Part shown: positions 28,100 through 36,016 of the stretch, in pieces
How the letters are laid out: every line of letters starts with the position of its first letter
Position numbering within the stretch: the stretch's first letter is position 1
NCBI GenBank assembly: GCA_046349875.1
Contig: JAXMBN010000002.1
Location: forward strand, 159,193-223,192
Length of the DNA: 64,000 nucleotides
Reading direction: 5' to 3'
Origin: JAXMBN01 sp046349875
GTDB taxonomy: Bacteria > Planctomycetota > Planctomycetia > Pirellulales > Pirellulaceae
Position numbers and translations under genes: made by a program
The notes under the pieces: model-generated
Told to the model about the DNA's origin: nothing
What the model saw: the letters and a program-made list of their open reading frames with translations, nothing else
Database searches by the model: none

Positions 28100-28681
28100 A
28101 TGAGTAGTATTTTCAAAGAGCTCGAGAACTTGGAATCCGAAGAGGCGAAGAGCATCAAGCTGGATTACCGCGAATTGGTAGCCGCGATCGCCAGTGGAAC
28201 CGAAGTAGATCCACAGCAAGCAAAGCAGATTATTGATCGAGCCGGCAAAACGAGTGACGAACTTCATGAGGACGTCAAACGCATGGAGCATCGCAACAAT
28301 CTTCGCATCACCATGAAAAAGGAGCCTGAACTCATTCACAATATGGCCAAGGCCCAAAAGGCAAGGAAAAAAGCCGATGAGGAATTCCAGGCCCACAGGG
28401 AGGCATACGAGGATAAAGTATGGCCAATCGATAACGAGATCGAAAATTGCAACCAGGGCTTACGTGATGCGTCAGAAGCAAAGCGAGCATTGCTCCTCGA
28501 TTGTAGCGCAGAACTTCGAAAGCAATATCGAAATCTTACAGGGGAACATGAAGCAGCGTTTCGGCTCATCAAGAGAGCGCGTCAGGCTGGCAAAATCGAA
28601 GAGGTCAAGCGGCTCGAGTATGCTGCAATTGAGATCGAATCGAAGCTCAAAGATCTAGAAAAGCAAATGCTCGAGGATTGA
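28100..28681 (+). CDS. Coiled-coil element protein, function unknown
   Basis: A 193-residue, highly charged protein rich in Glu, Lys and Ala with long helices (AKAQKARKKADEEFQAHREA, later AAIEIESKLKDLEKQM), predicted coiled coil. It has no membrane segment or known motif. It starts 30 bases after the helicase gene behind a GAAAGGG-type site, so it is probably cotranscribed. Confidence 0.68.
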   Translation: MSSIFKELENLESEEAKSIKLDYRELVAAIASGTEVDPQQAKQIIDRAGKTSDELHEDVKRMEHRNNLRITMKKEPELIHNMAKAQKARKKADEEFQAHREAYEDKVWPIDNEIENCNQGLRDASEAKRALLLDCSAELRKQYRNLTGEHEAAFRLIKRARQAGKIEEVKRLEYAAIEIESKLKDLEKQMLED

Positions 28682-28797
28682 TCGAGCAGGCCACGTTCCC
28701 TATCATCATCTTTCACGGCTAGGGTAGCTCCCGAAAACCGATTCCTGATCGGCCGCCGTGTTTTTCTCTTCAGGAACAACTTACAGGGAGTTGTATC

Positions 28798-30258
28798 ATG
28801 GCGCGAGAAGCTACCTTTCATCGCGAGTCATCCAAAGGCCGAGAAGGCTATCGCATTCGATTCTATGATGCGAAGGATGAGCGGCGAGCGATTTGGCTTG
28901 CCAATGAATCCGAAGCCACGGCCAAGAGTTGGGCCGAGCACATAAGCCATCTATTGCAATGCAATGGTGAAAAGCCACCTTGCAAAGCCACAACGGAATG
29001 GATCAATCGGCTATCGCCACGGATGCGAGCCAAGCTCGAGAGAGTGGATCTCATCGAGCCATCAGAGCCGGCTAAGCCGATCGAGAAACCAAAGCCGGCA
29101 GGTCCGATGGAGCTCGGGCCGTTCATCAAATGGTATTTCAGCCGCCGGCGAGTCAAGCCATCAACGCTTAAGACCTGGCAAAAGACTCAAGGCAATTTAG
29201 TTACCTTCTTCGGTGCCGATCGGTCCATTGATTTGATCACCCCAGGCGACGCGATGGCATGGCGAGAGTGGCTCGCAAGCGAAGGAAACATTAGGGAGGG
29301 CAAGGTACGGAAAGATAAAGACGGAAAGGAATTTCATGGCCGAAAGAACTTGAGTGACAACACCGTTCGCAGGCGATCGGGAATCGCGAAGCAGTTTTTC
29401 AATTATGCGATCGAGTCCAAGCTCATCACAGAAAACCCATTCGTCAAGCTATCGGCCAGCGTTCACGGAAACGACGCTAGGCAGTTTTTCGTCAGCCTCG
29501 ATCTATTCAAAAAAGCGATTGACGCGGCCAATGGTGCCGAGTGGGAAGCGATCATTGCATTGAGCCGGCTTGGTGGGCTCAGGTGCCCATCGGAAACCCT
29601 ACGGCTTCGTTGGGAGGATATCGATTTTGTGAACGGTCGCATTCAGATCCACGCCAGCAAGACGGAACACCACAAGGATGGAGGTATTCGATTTTGCCCA
29701 CTCTTCCCTGAACTCAGGCCCTACCTCGAGAACCTTCGCGAGCTGGCGATCGAGAATGGAGCCAGGTCAAGCGATCCCGTAATTGCGACCCATCGAGGGA
29801 GCGAAGCGATCCTACGAACTGGGCTCATGCGCATTCTCAAGAAAGCGGGGGTGAAACCTTGGCCCAAGCTCTTCCATAACATGAGGGCGAGCCGTGAGAC
29901 GGAGCTCCTCGATGAATTTCCCATCAAGGACGTTTGCTCATGGATCGGGAATACCCAAGCCGTGGCGATGAAGCACTACGCCATGATGAGAGATTCCTCT
30001 TTCGCGAGAGCGGCCGGCTTGGCCCACGGAATCGGTGGGCCAGTTGGTGGGCCAGTTATTGGCGATTTGAGTCACCTTGAGGCAGAAGAGACTCGGGAAG
30101 AGGACGGCCCAGAAATGAAAAAAACCCAGGAAAATCCTGGGTTTGGCGACCAAAGTCGCGATTTGGCATTCACTGGCAATCTGCCATTAGTGGGCGATAT
30201 TGGACTCGAACCAACGACCTCCACGATGTCAACGTGGCGCTCTAACCAACTGAGCTAA
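28798..30258 (+). CDS. Tyrosine integrase ending inside tRNA-Val
   Basis: A 486-residue integrase of the tyrosine recombinase family. The catalytic residues can be placed: Arg262 in GGLRCPSETLRLRW, His360 and Arg363 in FHNMRASRE, and Tyr394 in MKHYAMM. A core-binding domain lies at about residues 105-210. AGGGAG precedes ATG 28798. The last ~22 codons (after Val465) are read from the antisense of tRNA-Val, so integration has given it a host-derived tail; in the circular form the frame would continue into the left-end ORF. It catalyses integration and, with the HTH protein, excision. A 116-bp noncoding stretch precedes it. Confidence 0.95.
   Translation: MAREATFHRESSKGREGYRIRFYDAKDERRAIWLANESEATAKSWAEHISHLLQCNGEKPPCKATTEWINRLSPRMRAKLERVDLIEPSEPAKPIEKPKPAGPMELGPFIKWYFSRRRVKPSTLKTWQKTQGNLVTFFGADRSIDLITPGDAMAWREWLASEGNIREGKVRKDKDGKEFHGRKNLSDNTVRRRSGIAKQFFNYAIESKLITENPFVKLSASVHGNDARQFFVSLDLFKKAIDAANGAEWEAIIALSRLGGLRCPSETLRLRWEDIDFVNGRIQIHASKTEHHKDGGIRFCPLFPELRPYLENLRELAIENGARSSDPVIATHRGSEAILRTGLMRILKKAGVKPWPKLFHNMRASRETELLDEFPIKDVCSWIGNTQAVAMKHYAMMRDSSFARAAGLAHGIGGPVGGPVIGDLSHLEAEETREEDGPEMKKTQENPGFGDQSRDLAFTGNLPLVGDIGLEPTTSTMSTWRSNQLS
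30034..30057. repeat. Tandem 12-mer near the right end (possible integrase arm sites)
   Basis: Two perfect adjacent copies of GGTGGGCCAGTT within the integrase gene, 133 bp inside the right core. The same unit is present twice, with small changes, near the left end, which supports an arm-site role. Confidence 0.6.
30191..30205. repeat. Right attachment core (attR) in tRNA-Val
   Basis: TGGGCGATATTGGAC, identical to the left copy. The copy is the complement of the tRNA 3' end, so the tRNA remains intact after integration. Confidence 0.88.
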
Positions 30259-30264
30259 CCGCCC
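30191..30264 (-). tRNA. tRNA-Val (GAC)
   Basis: 74 bases on the minus strand fold as a full cloverleaf: acceptor stem GGGCGGT/ATCGCCC with discriminator A, D-arm GCTCAGTTGGTTAGAGC, anticodon stem CCACG/CGTGG with loop TTGACAT (anticodon GAC, valine), and T-arm GTTGG-TTCGAGT-CCAAT. No CCA is encoded. It is the attachment site of the neighbouring element. Confidence 0.96.
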
Positions 30265-30754
30265 TTGTGGGGGTGTTTCGCTGCGGAAGCCAAGCGAAAA
30301 ACGGAGATGCTTGGGATTGGCAGCGATAACAGCGACCCTATCCATCGGAATAAATCCGGCGAGACTTGAGTCAACAGGAGTAGTCTTGCGAGCAAAACCG
30401 GTCCCGTCAAGGGCCGATGGAGGAGAACTAAACGTTGAAAACGCTACGGAAGTCATAGAAAAATTGAGAAAGGTGTGTTGACCTAGGCCTCTCTTCCGAC
30501 GGATACTCTGGATGTGTTGTATTTTCCGTTGGAGCGTATTATTTCGACCACGGCTTTTACACGAGGGAATCCGTGGCGGGCTCCGGTTGGAAATTGCCCC
30601 ATGGTGCGCATGGTGAACACGTCGTTCGATGGCAGTGCCAACGAACTTGTGACACTATGATTTGCCGAGGGGTTCGTATTTTCCCTTCGGCGGCTCCGCG
30701 TTGCTTGCCGAAGCGGACATAGGTTCTCACTCATTATCAGGAAAGGGTTTAGCA
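30265..30754 (+). other. Intergenic region and infC leader
   Basis: About 490 bases between tRNA-Val and infC with no convincing gene. It must contain the tRNA promoter (minus strand) and the infC promoter and leader. AGGAAAGGG at 30739-30747 is the ribosome-binding site for infC. I see no clear riboswitch. Confidence 0.5.
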
Positions 30755-31276
30755 ATCGAACGCACTGAACGCAATCAGCCGACGACTCGAGTCAACATGC
30801 AAATTCGCATTTCTCCGATTCGCGTCATTGGACCGGATGGTGCCCAGTTAGGTATCATCCCAACGGACGAAGCACTCAATCGAGCTCGCGATGCGGGCTT
30901 GGATCTCGTTGAAGTGGCTCCCAATGAAAAGCCACCTGTATGCCGAATCATGGACTTCGGTAAATACAAATACGAGAAGAACAAGAAGAAGCATAGTAGT
31001 TCGCATGCTCATCAAACGAGGACGAAAGAAATTCGTCTCAGACCTAAGACGGGCGAGCATGATATTGATACGAAGGTGCGTCAGGCGAAAGGCTTCCTTC
31101 AGCACAAAGACAAAGTGCAGATTTCGGTGCTCTTCCGTGGCCGCGAAATGGCTCACATTGAAGAAGGCCGCAAAGTCATGGAAGCAGTGATTGCTGACCT
31201 ATCTGAGTTGGGCAAAGTCGAATCGGCTCCTCAGCAAAACGGTCGCCGAATGATCGCCACGATGGCTCCTAAGTAG
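30755..31276 (+). CDS. infC: Translation initiation factor IF-3, apparent ATC start
   Basis: A 173-residue IF-3 with an N-terminal domain (RVIGPDGAQLGIIP, LDLVEVAPNEKPPVCRIMD), a basic linker (KYEKNKKKHSSSHAHQT) and a C-terminal domain (VQISVLFRGREMAH). It binds the 30S subunit and checks start codons. The first in-frame ATG (30797) is too late, because it falls inside the conserved TTRVNxQIR block. AGGAAAGGG ends 7 bases before an in-frame ATC at 30755, giving a normal-length protein. infC commonly uses a rare start codon for autoregulation, so ATC is likely. rpmI and rplT, usually next, are absent here. Confidence 0.93.
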   Translation: MERTERNQPTTRVNMQIRISPIRVIGPDGAQLGIIPTDEALNRARDAGLDLVEVAPNEKPPVCRIMDFGKYKYEKNKKKHSSSHAHQTRTKEIRLRPKTGEHDIDTKVRQAKGFLQHKDKVQISVLFRGREMAHIEEGRKVMEAVIADLSELGKVESAPQQNGRRMIATMAPK

Positions 31277-31334
31277 TTCATCGGCCCAGGTCGAAGAATC
31301 GCATCTTCCGAGAGACTGGAAGTCAAACATACTC

Positions 31335-31365
31335 AAAAACCGATGTCGAATGACATCGGTTTTTT
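31335..31365 (+). terminator. Rho-independent terminator after infC
   Basis: ACCGATGTC and GACATCGGT form a perfect 9-bp stem with a 4-base loop, flanked by five A and six T, typical of a strong terminator. The rest of 31277-31656 (about 380 bases without a gene) shows no other feature that I can support. Confidence 0.88.
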
Positions 31366-31656
31366 CGTTGGTAGAGAGAATGCAAACGTCGAGAAAAGAA
31401 TGATCGACTTCGATCGGATCAAGAGCGAGCGTCTCGAAAATCCAGTATAGTGGAGGGATTGAGCGAAGGCACTTACAGAGTTCTGAAGTGTTCGCTTGAA
31501 TGAACCGGGATTCGACGAAGCAATAACACGTTTGTTGATCGAAGGTCGAAAGAGATAGGAGCGTTTCTCTTTCGTTGAAGCTGACCTAGGGACATCCTCT
31601 GGAGATGAGCCGGGCCGATCGATCGACTGACCGATGTAGCGAAGGTAAGCGAAGAT

Positions 31657-32547
31657 ATGGTTGAAGCCGCGAATGGAGTGCTCTTGTCTCCCGAGCTATT
31701 GGCCAAGCTAGAGCGGATGGAGTTGGTCAGTCGAAAGATATTTCGCGGTCGTATGAAAGGGGAAAGGCGAAGTAAACGCAAAGGGCAAAGCGTCGAGTTC
31801 GCCGACTTTCGAAACTATGTTGCGGGCGACGATCTGCGCTTCATCGATTGGAATCTTTATGCTCGGCTTGATCGACTGTATCTCAAGCTCTTTTTGGAAG
31901 AGGAAGACCTTCATTTTTTCGGGTTGATCGATGATTCGCTTTCGATGGACTTTGGGAACCCGACCAAGTTCTGGGTCGCCAAACAATTGATTGCTGCTCT
32001 CGGTTATGTCGGTTTGTGTCGAGGCGATCGCGTTCAAATCAATTCGTTTTCATCGAGTGGCAAATCAGGGGCAGCACTGCGTGGGCGCTCGAGTTTGGTT
32101 CGCATGGTATCGCATATTCAAGGAATGGAGCCCGCGGAGCCTCCTTCGCTCGAAACGTGCGTTAAGAATTTCTGTTTGAGAAATCCAGGCAAAGGGATCG
32201 TTGTCTTGATCACCGACTTGATGGACAAGTCGGGATATGAGTCTGCTCTGCGATTGCTCGTCGCTCGCGAAATGGATGTCTATCTCATCCATCTTTTGGC
32301 ACCTGAAGAGTTGGAGCCCCAATTGGTAGGTGACTTGAAGCTTGTCGATTGCGAGGATGGCGATACGCGTGAGATTAGCGTGTCATCCCATTTGCTCAAA
32401 CGATATCACGATACCTTGAATGCGTTTGTGGGTCAGGCCAAGAGTTATTGCAATCGTCGATCGATTGCATACATACCAGCTCGGAGCGATCAAGCCGTGG
32501 ATGTATTGATCAATCAGTACTTGCGACAACGGGGGCTGGTACGATGA
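31657..32547 (+). CDS. DUF58 protein (Bat/MoxR-associated)
   Basis: A 296-residue DUF58 protein with the family block VEFADFRNYVAGDDLRFIDW and a vWA-like core FFGLIDDSLSMDFG (DxSxS metal site). Such proteins usually pair with a MoxR ATPase and von Willebrand proteins in a membrane-associated chaperone or metal-insertion system, but there is no moxR next to this copy. Its stop overlaps the start of the following vWA gene (ATGA). ATG 31657 has only a weak GAAG upstream. Confidence 0.87.
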   Translation: MVEAANGVLLSPELLAKLERMELVSRKIFRGRMKGERRSKRKGQSVEFADFRNYVAGDDLRFIDWNLYARLDRLYLKLFLEEEDLHFFGLIDDSLSMDFGNPTKFWVAKQLIAALGYVGLCRGDRVQINSFSSSGKSGAALRGRSSLVRMVSHIQGMEPAEPPSLETCVKNFCLRNPGKGIVVLITDLMDKSGYESALRLLVAREMDVYLIHLLAPEELEPQLVGDLKLVDCEDGDTREISVSSHLLKRYHDTLNAFVGQAKSYCNRRSIAYIPARSDQAVDVLINQYLRQRGLVR

Positions 32548-34511
32548 GTTTGGTAAGTGCACTATCCATTTGGGAATGGTTGATACTAGCTCTCATTCCT
32601 CCAGCTGTATTGATGCTTTATTTCCTTAAGCTTCGTCGACAGCCGATGGAGGTTCCAAGCACCTATTTATGGCGAAGGACCATTGAGGATCTGCACGTCA
32701 ACAGCATATGGCAGAAGTTGCGTCAAAATCTTCTTCTGTATCTTCAGCTATTGTTCTTGTTGGCCATTATTTTGGCTTGCTTGCGCCCTGGGTTTAGTGG
32801 CAAGTCGACGGTTGGAAAGCGCTGGGTTTTCTTGATCGATAACTCGGCAAGCATGCAAGCGAGCGATGAAACGCCGAGCCGTTTAGAGATGGCAAAGAAA
32901 AAGGTCAAAGATCAAATTGCCAGCATGGGCAGCAATGACGTTGCCATGGTGTTGTCCTTTTCAGACCGCGCGGATGTCCGACAAGGATTTACTTCGGACA
33001 AACGCAAGTTGTTGGCCGCATTGCAAGGAGTTGAACCTACGAACCGAACGACCGATATCGGTGAGGCTCTTAGGGCATCGGCGGGATTGGCCAACCCAGG
33101 TCGATCCAGTTTTGGTGGGCTCAAAGATGTGCAAGTAGCTGAAGCGCTGCCAGCCACGTTGTTTCTATATAGCGATGGAGGGTTTCCTCCTTTGGAAGAG
33201 TTTGATCTTGGAAATTTGACTGTCGAGTATGTTTCGATCGGAAGAACGACGATTGATAATGTGGCGATCCTTGCATTTACAGCTCAGCGGAATGATGAGA
33301 ATGGGCAGGTCCAAGCATTTGGCCGGATTGTGAATCATGGAGCTGAGGACCGAAGCGTGATGGCTTCGTTGTATCGCGAGAAGCAGTTGTTGGATGCGGC
33401 AAATGTGACCGTGGAAGCTGGCGAAGAGGTAGGTGTTAACTTTGATTTGAGTGAGCTTCCTGAAGGAGAATTGCGATTGGAATTGGATGTCAAGGATGAG
33501 CTTAGCATCGATAACATAGCGTATGCAGCGCTTCGTCCCAATCGCCAATTATCCATTGCATTGGTAACGCCTGGAAACACAGCATTGGAGGCGTCGTTGC
33601 AAACGGGGCCGTTAGCCAAAATGGCCAGTGTGTCGATCTATTCACCAGAGCAATTGAAAGATGCTGAGTATCAAAAGCGTGAGCAATCGGGCATTTTTGA
33701 TGTGGTGATCTATGACCAATGCGTTCCTGAAAAATTACCAGCAGCAAGTACCTTGTTCATTGGAGTGAAGCCACCTCTGCCGGATTGGAAATTCGATGAG
33801 CCTCAGAGTCCCGTAGTGCTGATGGAATGGGATAAGCGACATCCGATGGTTCAGTATTTGGAGTTGGGGAACCTTCGAATCTTGGAGGGCTTCACGATGA
33901 CACCTCCCGATTCCGGCAGCGTGCTGATTCGATCGGACACGGGACCAGTCATGGCGATCGCGCCACGGGGAGCATTTCAAGATGCTGTTCTTGGGTTTGG
34001 GCTTGTGAATACGAAAGAGGGAGAGAATGAGGTCAACACGGACTGGGCAATCAAACGAAGTTTCCCCATCTTTGTTTACTCAGCTGTAGAGTTTCTAGGT
34101 GGAGGCGTGACGACCTCGGCGGCTTCCACGGTACTACCCGGGCAAGCGATGGCCATGAGCTTGTCCTCACGACACGATCGATTTCAAATTGAGACGCCTC
34201 AGGGGCGAAAAGTGAAAGTCGATCGAGCAGGCCAGAGTCAAATCGTCTTCACGCAGACGGAACAGCCCGGAATTTATAAGGTTTATGCGGAGGATAACAC
34301 GGACCCCGCTGAGATTTTTGCTGTGAATTTGTTTTCGCCACGCGAGAGCAATGCCGCCACGGTGGAGAACATTGCGCTGGGTGGACAAGAGATTTCCAAG
34401 GCCCAAGGGCAACTGTTTAACCGCAAAGAATGGTGGCGATTTGTGCTTTTGATTGGCTTGGGCGTCCTGGTCGGTGAGTGGATCATTTATAACCGTCGCG
34501 TGTTCGTTTAG
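32544..34511 (+). CDS. BatA-type membrane protein with vWA domain
   Basis: About 655 residues from ATG 32544, on the ATGA overlap with the DUF58 gene. An N-terminal membrane anchor (WLILALIPPAVLMLYFL) and a second helix near residues 65-85 precede a vWA domain with FLIDNSASMQA as the DxSxS metal site. A beta-rich region follows, then a C-terminal membrane helix FVLLIGLGVLVGEWIIY. It resembles the BatA/aerotolerance family, acting with DUF58 and MoxR partners. The open frame extends 32 codons upstream, but overlap makes 32544 the likely start. Confidence 0.88.
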   Translation: MSLVSALSIWEWLILALIPPAVLMLYFLKLRRQPMEVPSTYLWRRTIEDLHVNSIWQKLRQNLLLYLQLLFLLAIILACLRPGFSGKSTVGKRWVFLIDNSASMQASDETPSRLEMAKKKVKDQIASMGSNDVAMVLSFSDRADVRQGFTSDKRKLLAALQGVEPTNRTTDIGEALRASAGLANPGRSSFGGLKDVQVAEALPATLFLYSDGGFPPLEEFDLGNLTVEYVSIGRTTIDNVAILAFTAQRNDENGQVQAFGRIVNHGAEDRSVMASLYREKQLLDAANVTVEAGEEVGVNFDLSELPEGELRLELDVKDELSIDNIAYAALRPNRQLSIALVTPGNTALEASLQTGPLAKMASVSIYSPEQLKDAEYQKREQSGIFDVVIYDQCVPEKLPAASTLFIGVKPPLPDWKFDEPQSPVVLMEWDKRHPMVQYLELGNLRILEGFTMTPPDSGSVLIRSDTGPVMAIAPRGAFQDAVLGFGLVNTKEGENEVNTDWAIKRSFPIFVYSAVEFLGGGVTTSAASTVLPGQAMAMSLSSRHDRFQIETPQGRKVKVDRAGQSQIVFTQTEQPGIYKVYAEDNTDPAEIFAVNLFSPRESNAATVENIALGGQEISKAQGQLFNRKEWWRFVLLIGLGVLVGEWIIYNRRVFV

Positions 34512-34678
34512 TTGGCACGGAATGTGCGGCTGGTTCTTTTGGGTCAAATTGACTTTTGAAGGGAGGGGGCTACAATCCCCGAACCAGTCATCATCGATGG
34601 AGATTGCGTTTCGAGACGTGCTGTCAGTGAGCAAGATCCGACGATAGTTTTTTGAGAATGATATCGGAGGTAGAAAAG

Positions 34679-34993
34679 ATGGGGCATGCTCTAGAGTTTT
34701 CGGATACCAGTTTCAAAGAGGATGTTTTGGAATCCGACGTGCCTGTTCTCGTGGATTTTTGGGCACCTTGGTGTGGTCCCTGTCGGCAAATTGCTCCTCT
34801 CATTGAAGAGTTGGCGAAGAACTACGAAGGTACCGCAAAGGTCGGTAAGGTCAACGTTGATGAGAATCCAGGCGTAGCGCAGGAATTCGGAATCAATTCC
34901 ATCCCGACGTTGCTCATTTTCAAGAATGGCAACGTTACCGAGCGTTTCGTGGGAATGCCACCTCGCTCCAAGCTTGAAGCAGCGATGTCCTAA
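34679..34993 (+). CDS. trxA: Thioredoxin
   Basis: A 104-residue thioredoxin with the WCGPC active site in FWAPWCGPCRQIAP and the cis-Pro block SIPTLLIFKNG. It reduces protein disulfides in the cytoplasm. ATG 34679 is preferred over an in-frame ATG at 34652 because CGGAGG lies 8 bases before it and the length is normal. Confidence 0.96.
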   Translation: MGHALEFSDTSFKEDVLESDVPVLVDFWAPWCGPCRQIAPLIEELAKNYEGTAKVGKVNVDENPGVAQEFGINSIPTLLIFKNGNVTERFVGMPPRSKLEAAMS

Positions 34994-35021
34994 GTGTCGA
35001 CATCGATCGAAATTGTCAAAG

Positions 35022-35052
35022 AAGAGCTCGGCATTCGTCGAGCTCTTTTTTT
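35022..35052 (+). terminator. Rho-independent terminator after trxA
   Basis: AAGAGCTCG pairs with CGAGCTCTT across an 8-base loop, followed by seven T. It begins 28 bases after the trxA stop. The remaining bases to 35317 contain no supported gene. Confidence 0.85.
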
Positions 35053-35317
35053 ATCGAGATTGCATTGTGGAATTTCCAACCATCCGCGACGCCAATGGTT
35101 TGCCGTCGTGTTGGAGCCTAAAGGTGCGCTACGATGGTCGCTTCAAGGTATAACGCGATCCCTTGGATGATCGAAGACGAATGCTCAAGCTTTAGTGCCT
35201 AGGAGTGAGGCGCAAAGCAAGACTTTGTTTCCAAAGCGCGATACGTTGATAGTAGGTTGGGATTGAAATGGTGGAGAGGGAACTCCGAATGGCATCGCAA
35301 CTAGAAAGGGAAGCATC

Positions 35318-35851
35318 ATGATGGACGTCATTCAACAAAATCCGATCGTCGTTGGAATCGTGGGATTGTTGATCGCCTTGGGTAGCCTCTGGGGATGGGT
35401 TCAAACGGGGCAGAAGCCTGCGTTTTATGGGGCTTGCGGGATTGCCTTATTAACTATTTTGTTGGTGGCATGGGGTTTTCTCGTTGAGACCGAAAGCGAA
35501 AAGATTGAGGCAATGATTTATGCGACCGCCTCTGAATTGGAATCGAACAATCATGCTGCCATCTTTGCTCGTATCCATCCTTCTGCAACGGAAACGGTCA
35601 ATCGAGCTAAAACCGAGTTACCTCGATATAAGTTTACGATGGCCAAAGTGACTCGGATTCGCGCGATCGAAGTGGATTCGCAGCATGTTCCACCCGAAGC
35701 CAAAGTGGAGATGAATGTCGTGGCCGAAGGTAGCTTTGAAGGGTTTAGTGGAAAGGTTCCTCGCTATGTTGAGTTGACGCTGGTCAAGAGCGATGGGAAG
35801 TGGTTGGTTTACGATTATGCGCACCGCGAACCTCTTGAAGGCTTTCGCTGA
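35318..35851 (+). CDS. Small membrane protein with NTF2-like tail, function unknown
   Basis: A 177-residue protein with two N-terminal membrane helices (VVGIVGLLIALGSLWGW and ACGIALLTILLVAWGFLV) and a soluble C-terminal part that may have an NTF2-like fold (residues ~65-177). GAAAGGGAAGC lies before ATG 35318 (alternative second ATG 35321). No motif suggests an enzyme. Confidence 0.75.
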   Translation: MMDVIQQNPIVVGIVGLLIALGSLWGWVQTGQKPAFYGACGIALLTILLVAWGFLVETESEKIEAMIYATASELESNNHAAIFARIHPSATETVNRAKTELPRYKFTMAKVTRIRAIEVDSQHVPPEAKVEMNVVAEGSFEGFSGKVPRYVELTLVKSDGKWLVYDYAHREPLEGFR

Positions 35852-36016
35852 TTTCTTGACTCGGGCAATTCCGGGCCCCTACAATGCCTTGAGTGTCTTG
35901 CACAGAGAGAGTGTTTCTGAGTTCAATCTGTGAGCGAATGATGTTGAAGCGGGCGGACGCAAGAACCGAGCGTGCGATCGATGGATGAGGAATGAAGCAG
36001 GAAGAGGGAGTCGGGA

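Larger units (their letters stand above)
21457..30205. mobile_element. Integrative element in tRNA-Val, phage-like, 8.75 kb
   Basis: The limits are two copies of the 15-bp core TGGGCGATATTGGAC, one within the 3' end of tRNA-Val and one at 21457-21471. Inside are about fifteen genes, all on the plus strand: an integrase next to the tRNA, an excisionase-like HTH protein, a helicase-loader-like protein, a DnaB-like helicase, a tape-measure-like protein and several unknowns. No terminase, portal, capsid, relaxase or type IV secretion gene is seen. Composition differs from the host, with GCCGGC strongly enriched. It may be a phage satellite, a small phage-plasmid-like element, or a remnant of a larger prophage. 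Confidence 0.88.

Noticed and set aside
21457..30205. Calling the element a complete prophage
   Set aside because: Only a tape-measure-like protein is recognised among virion functions; terminase, portal, capsid, lysis and repressor genes were not found.
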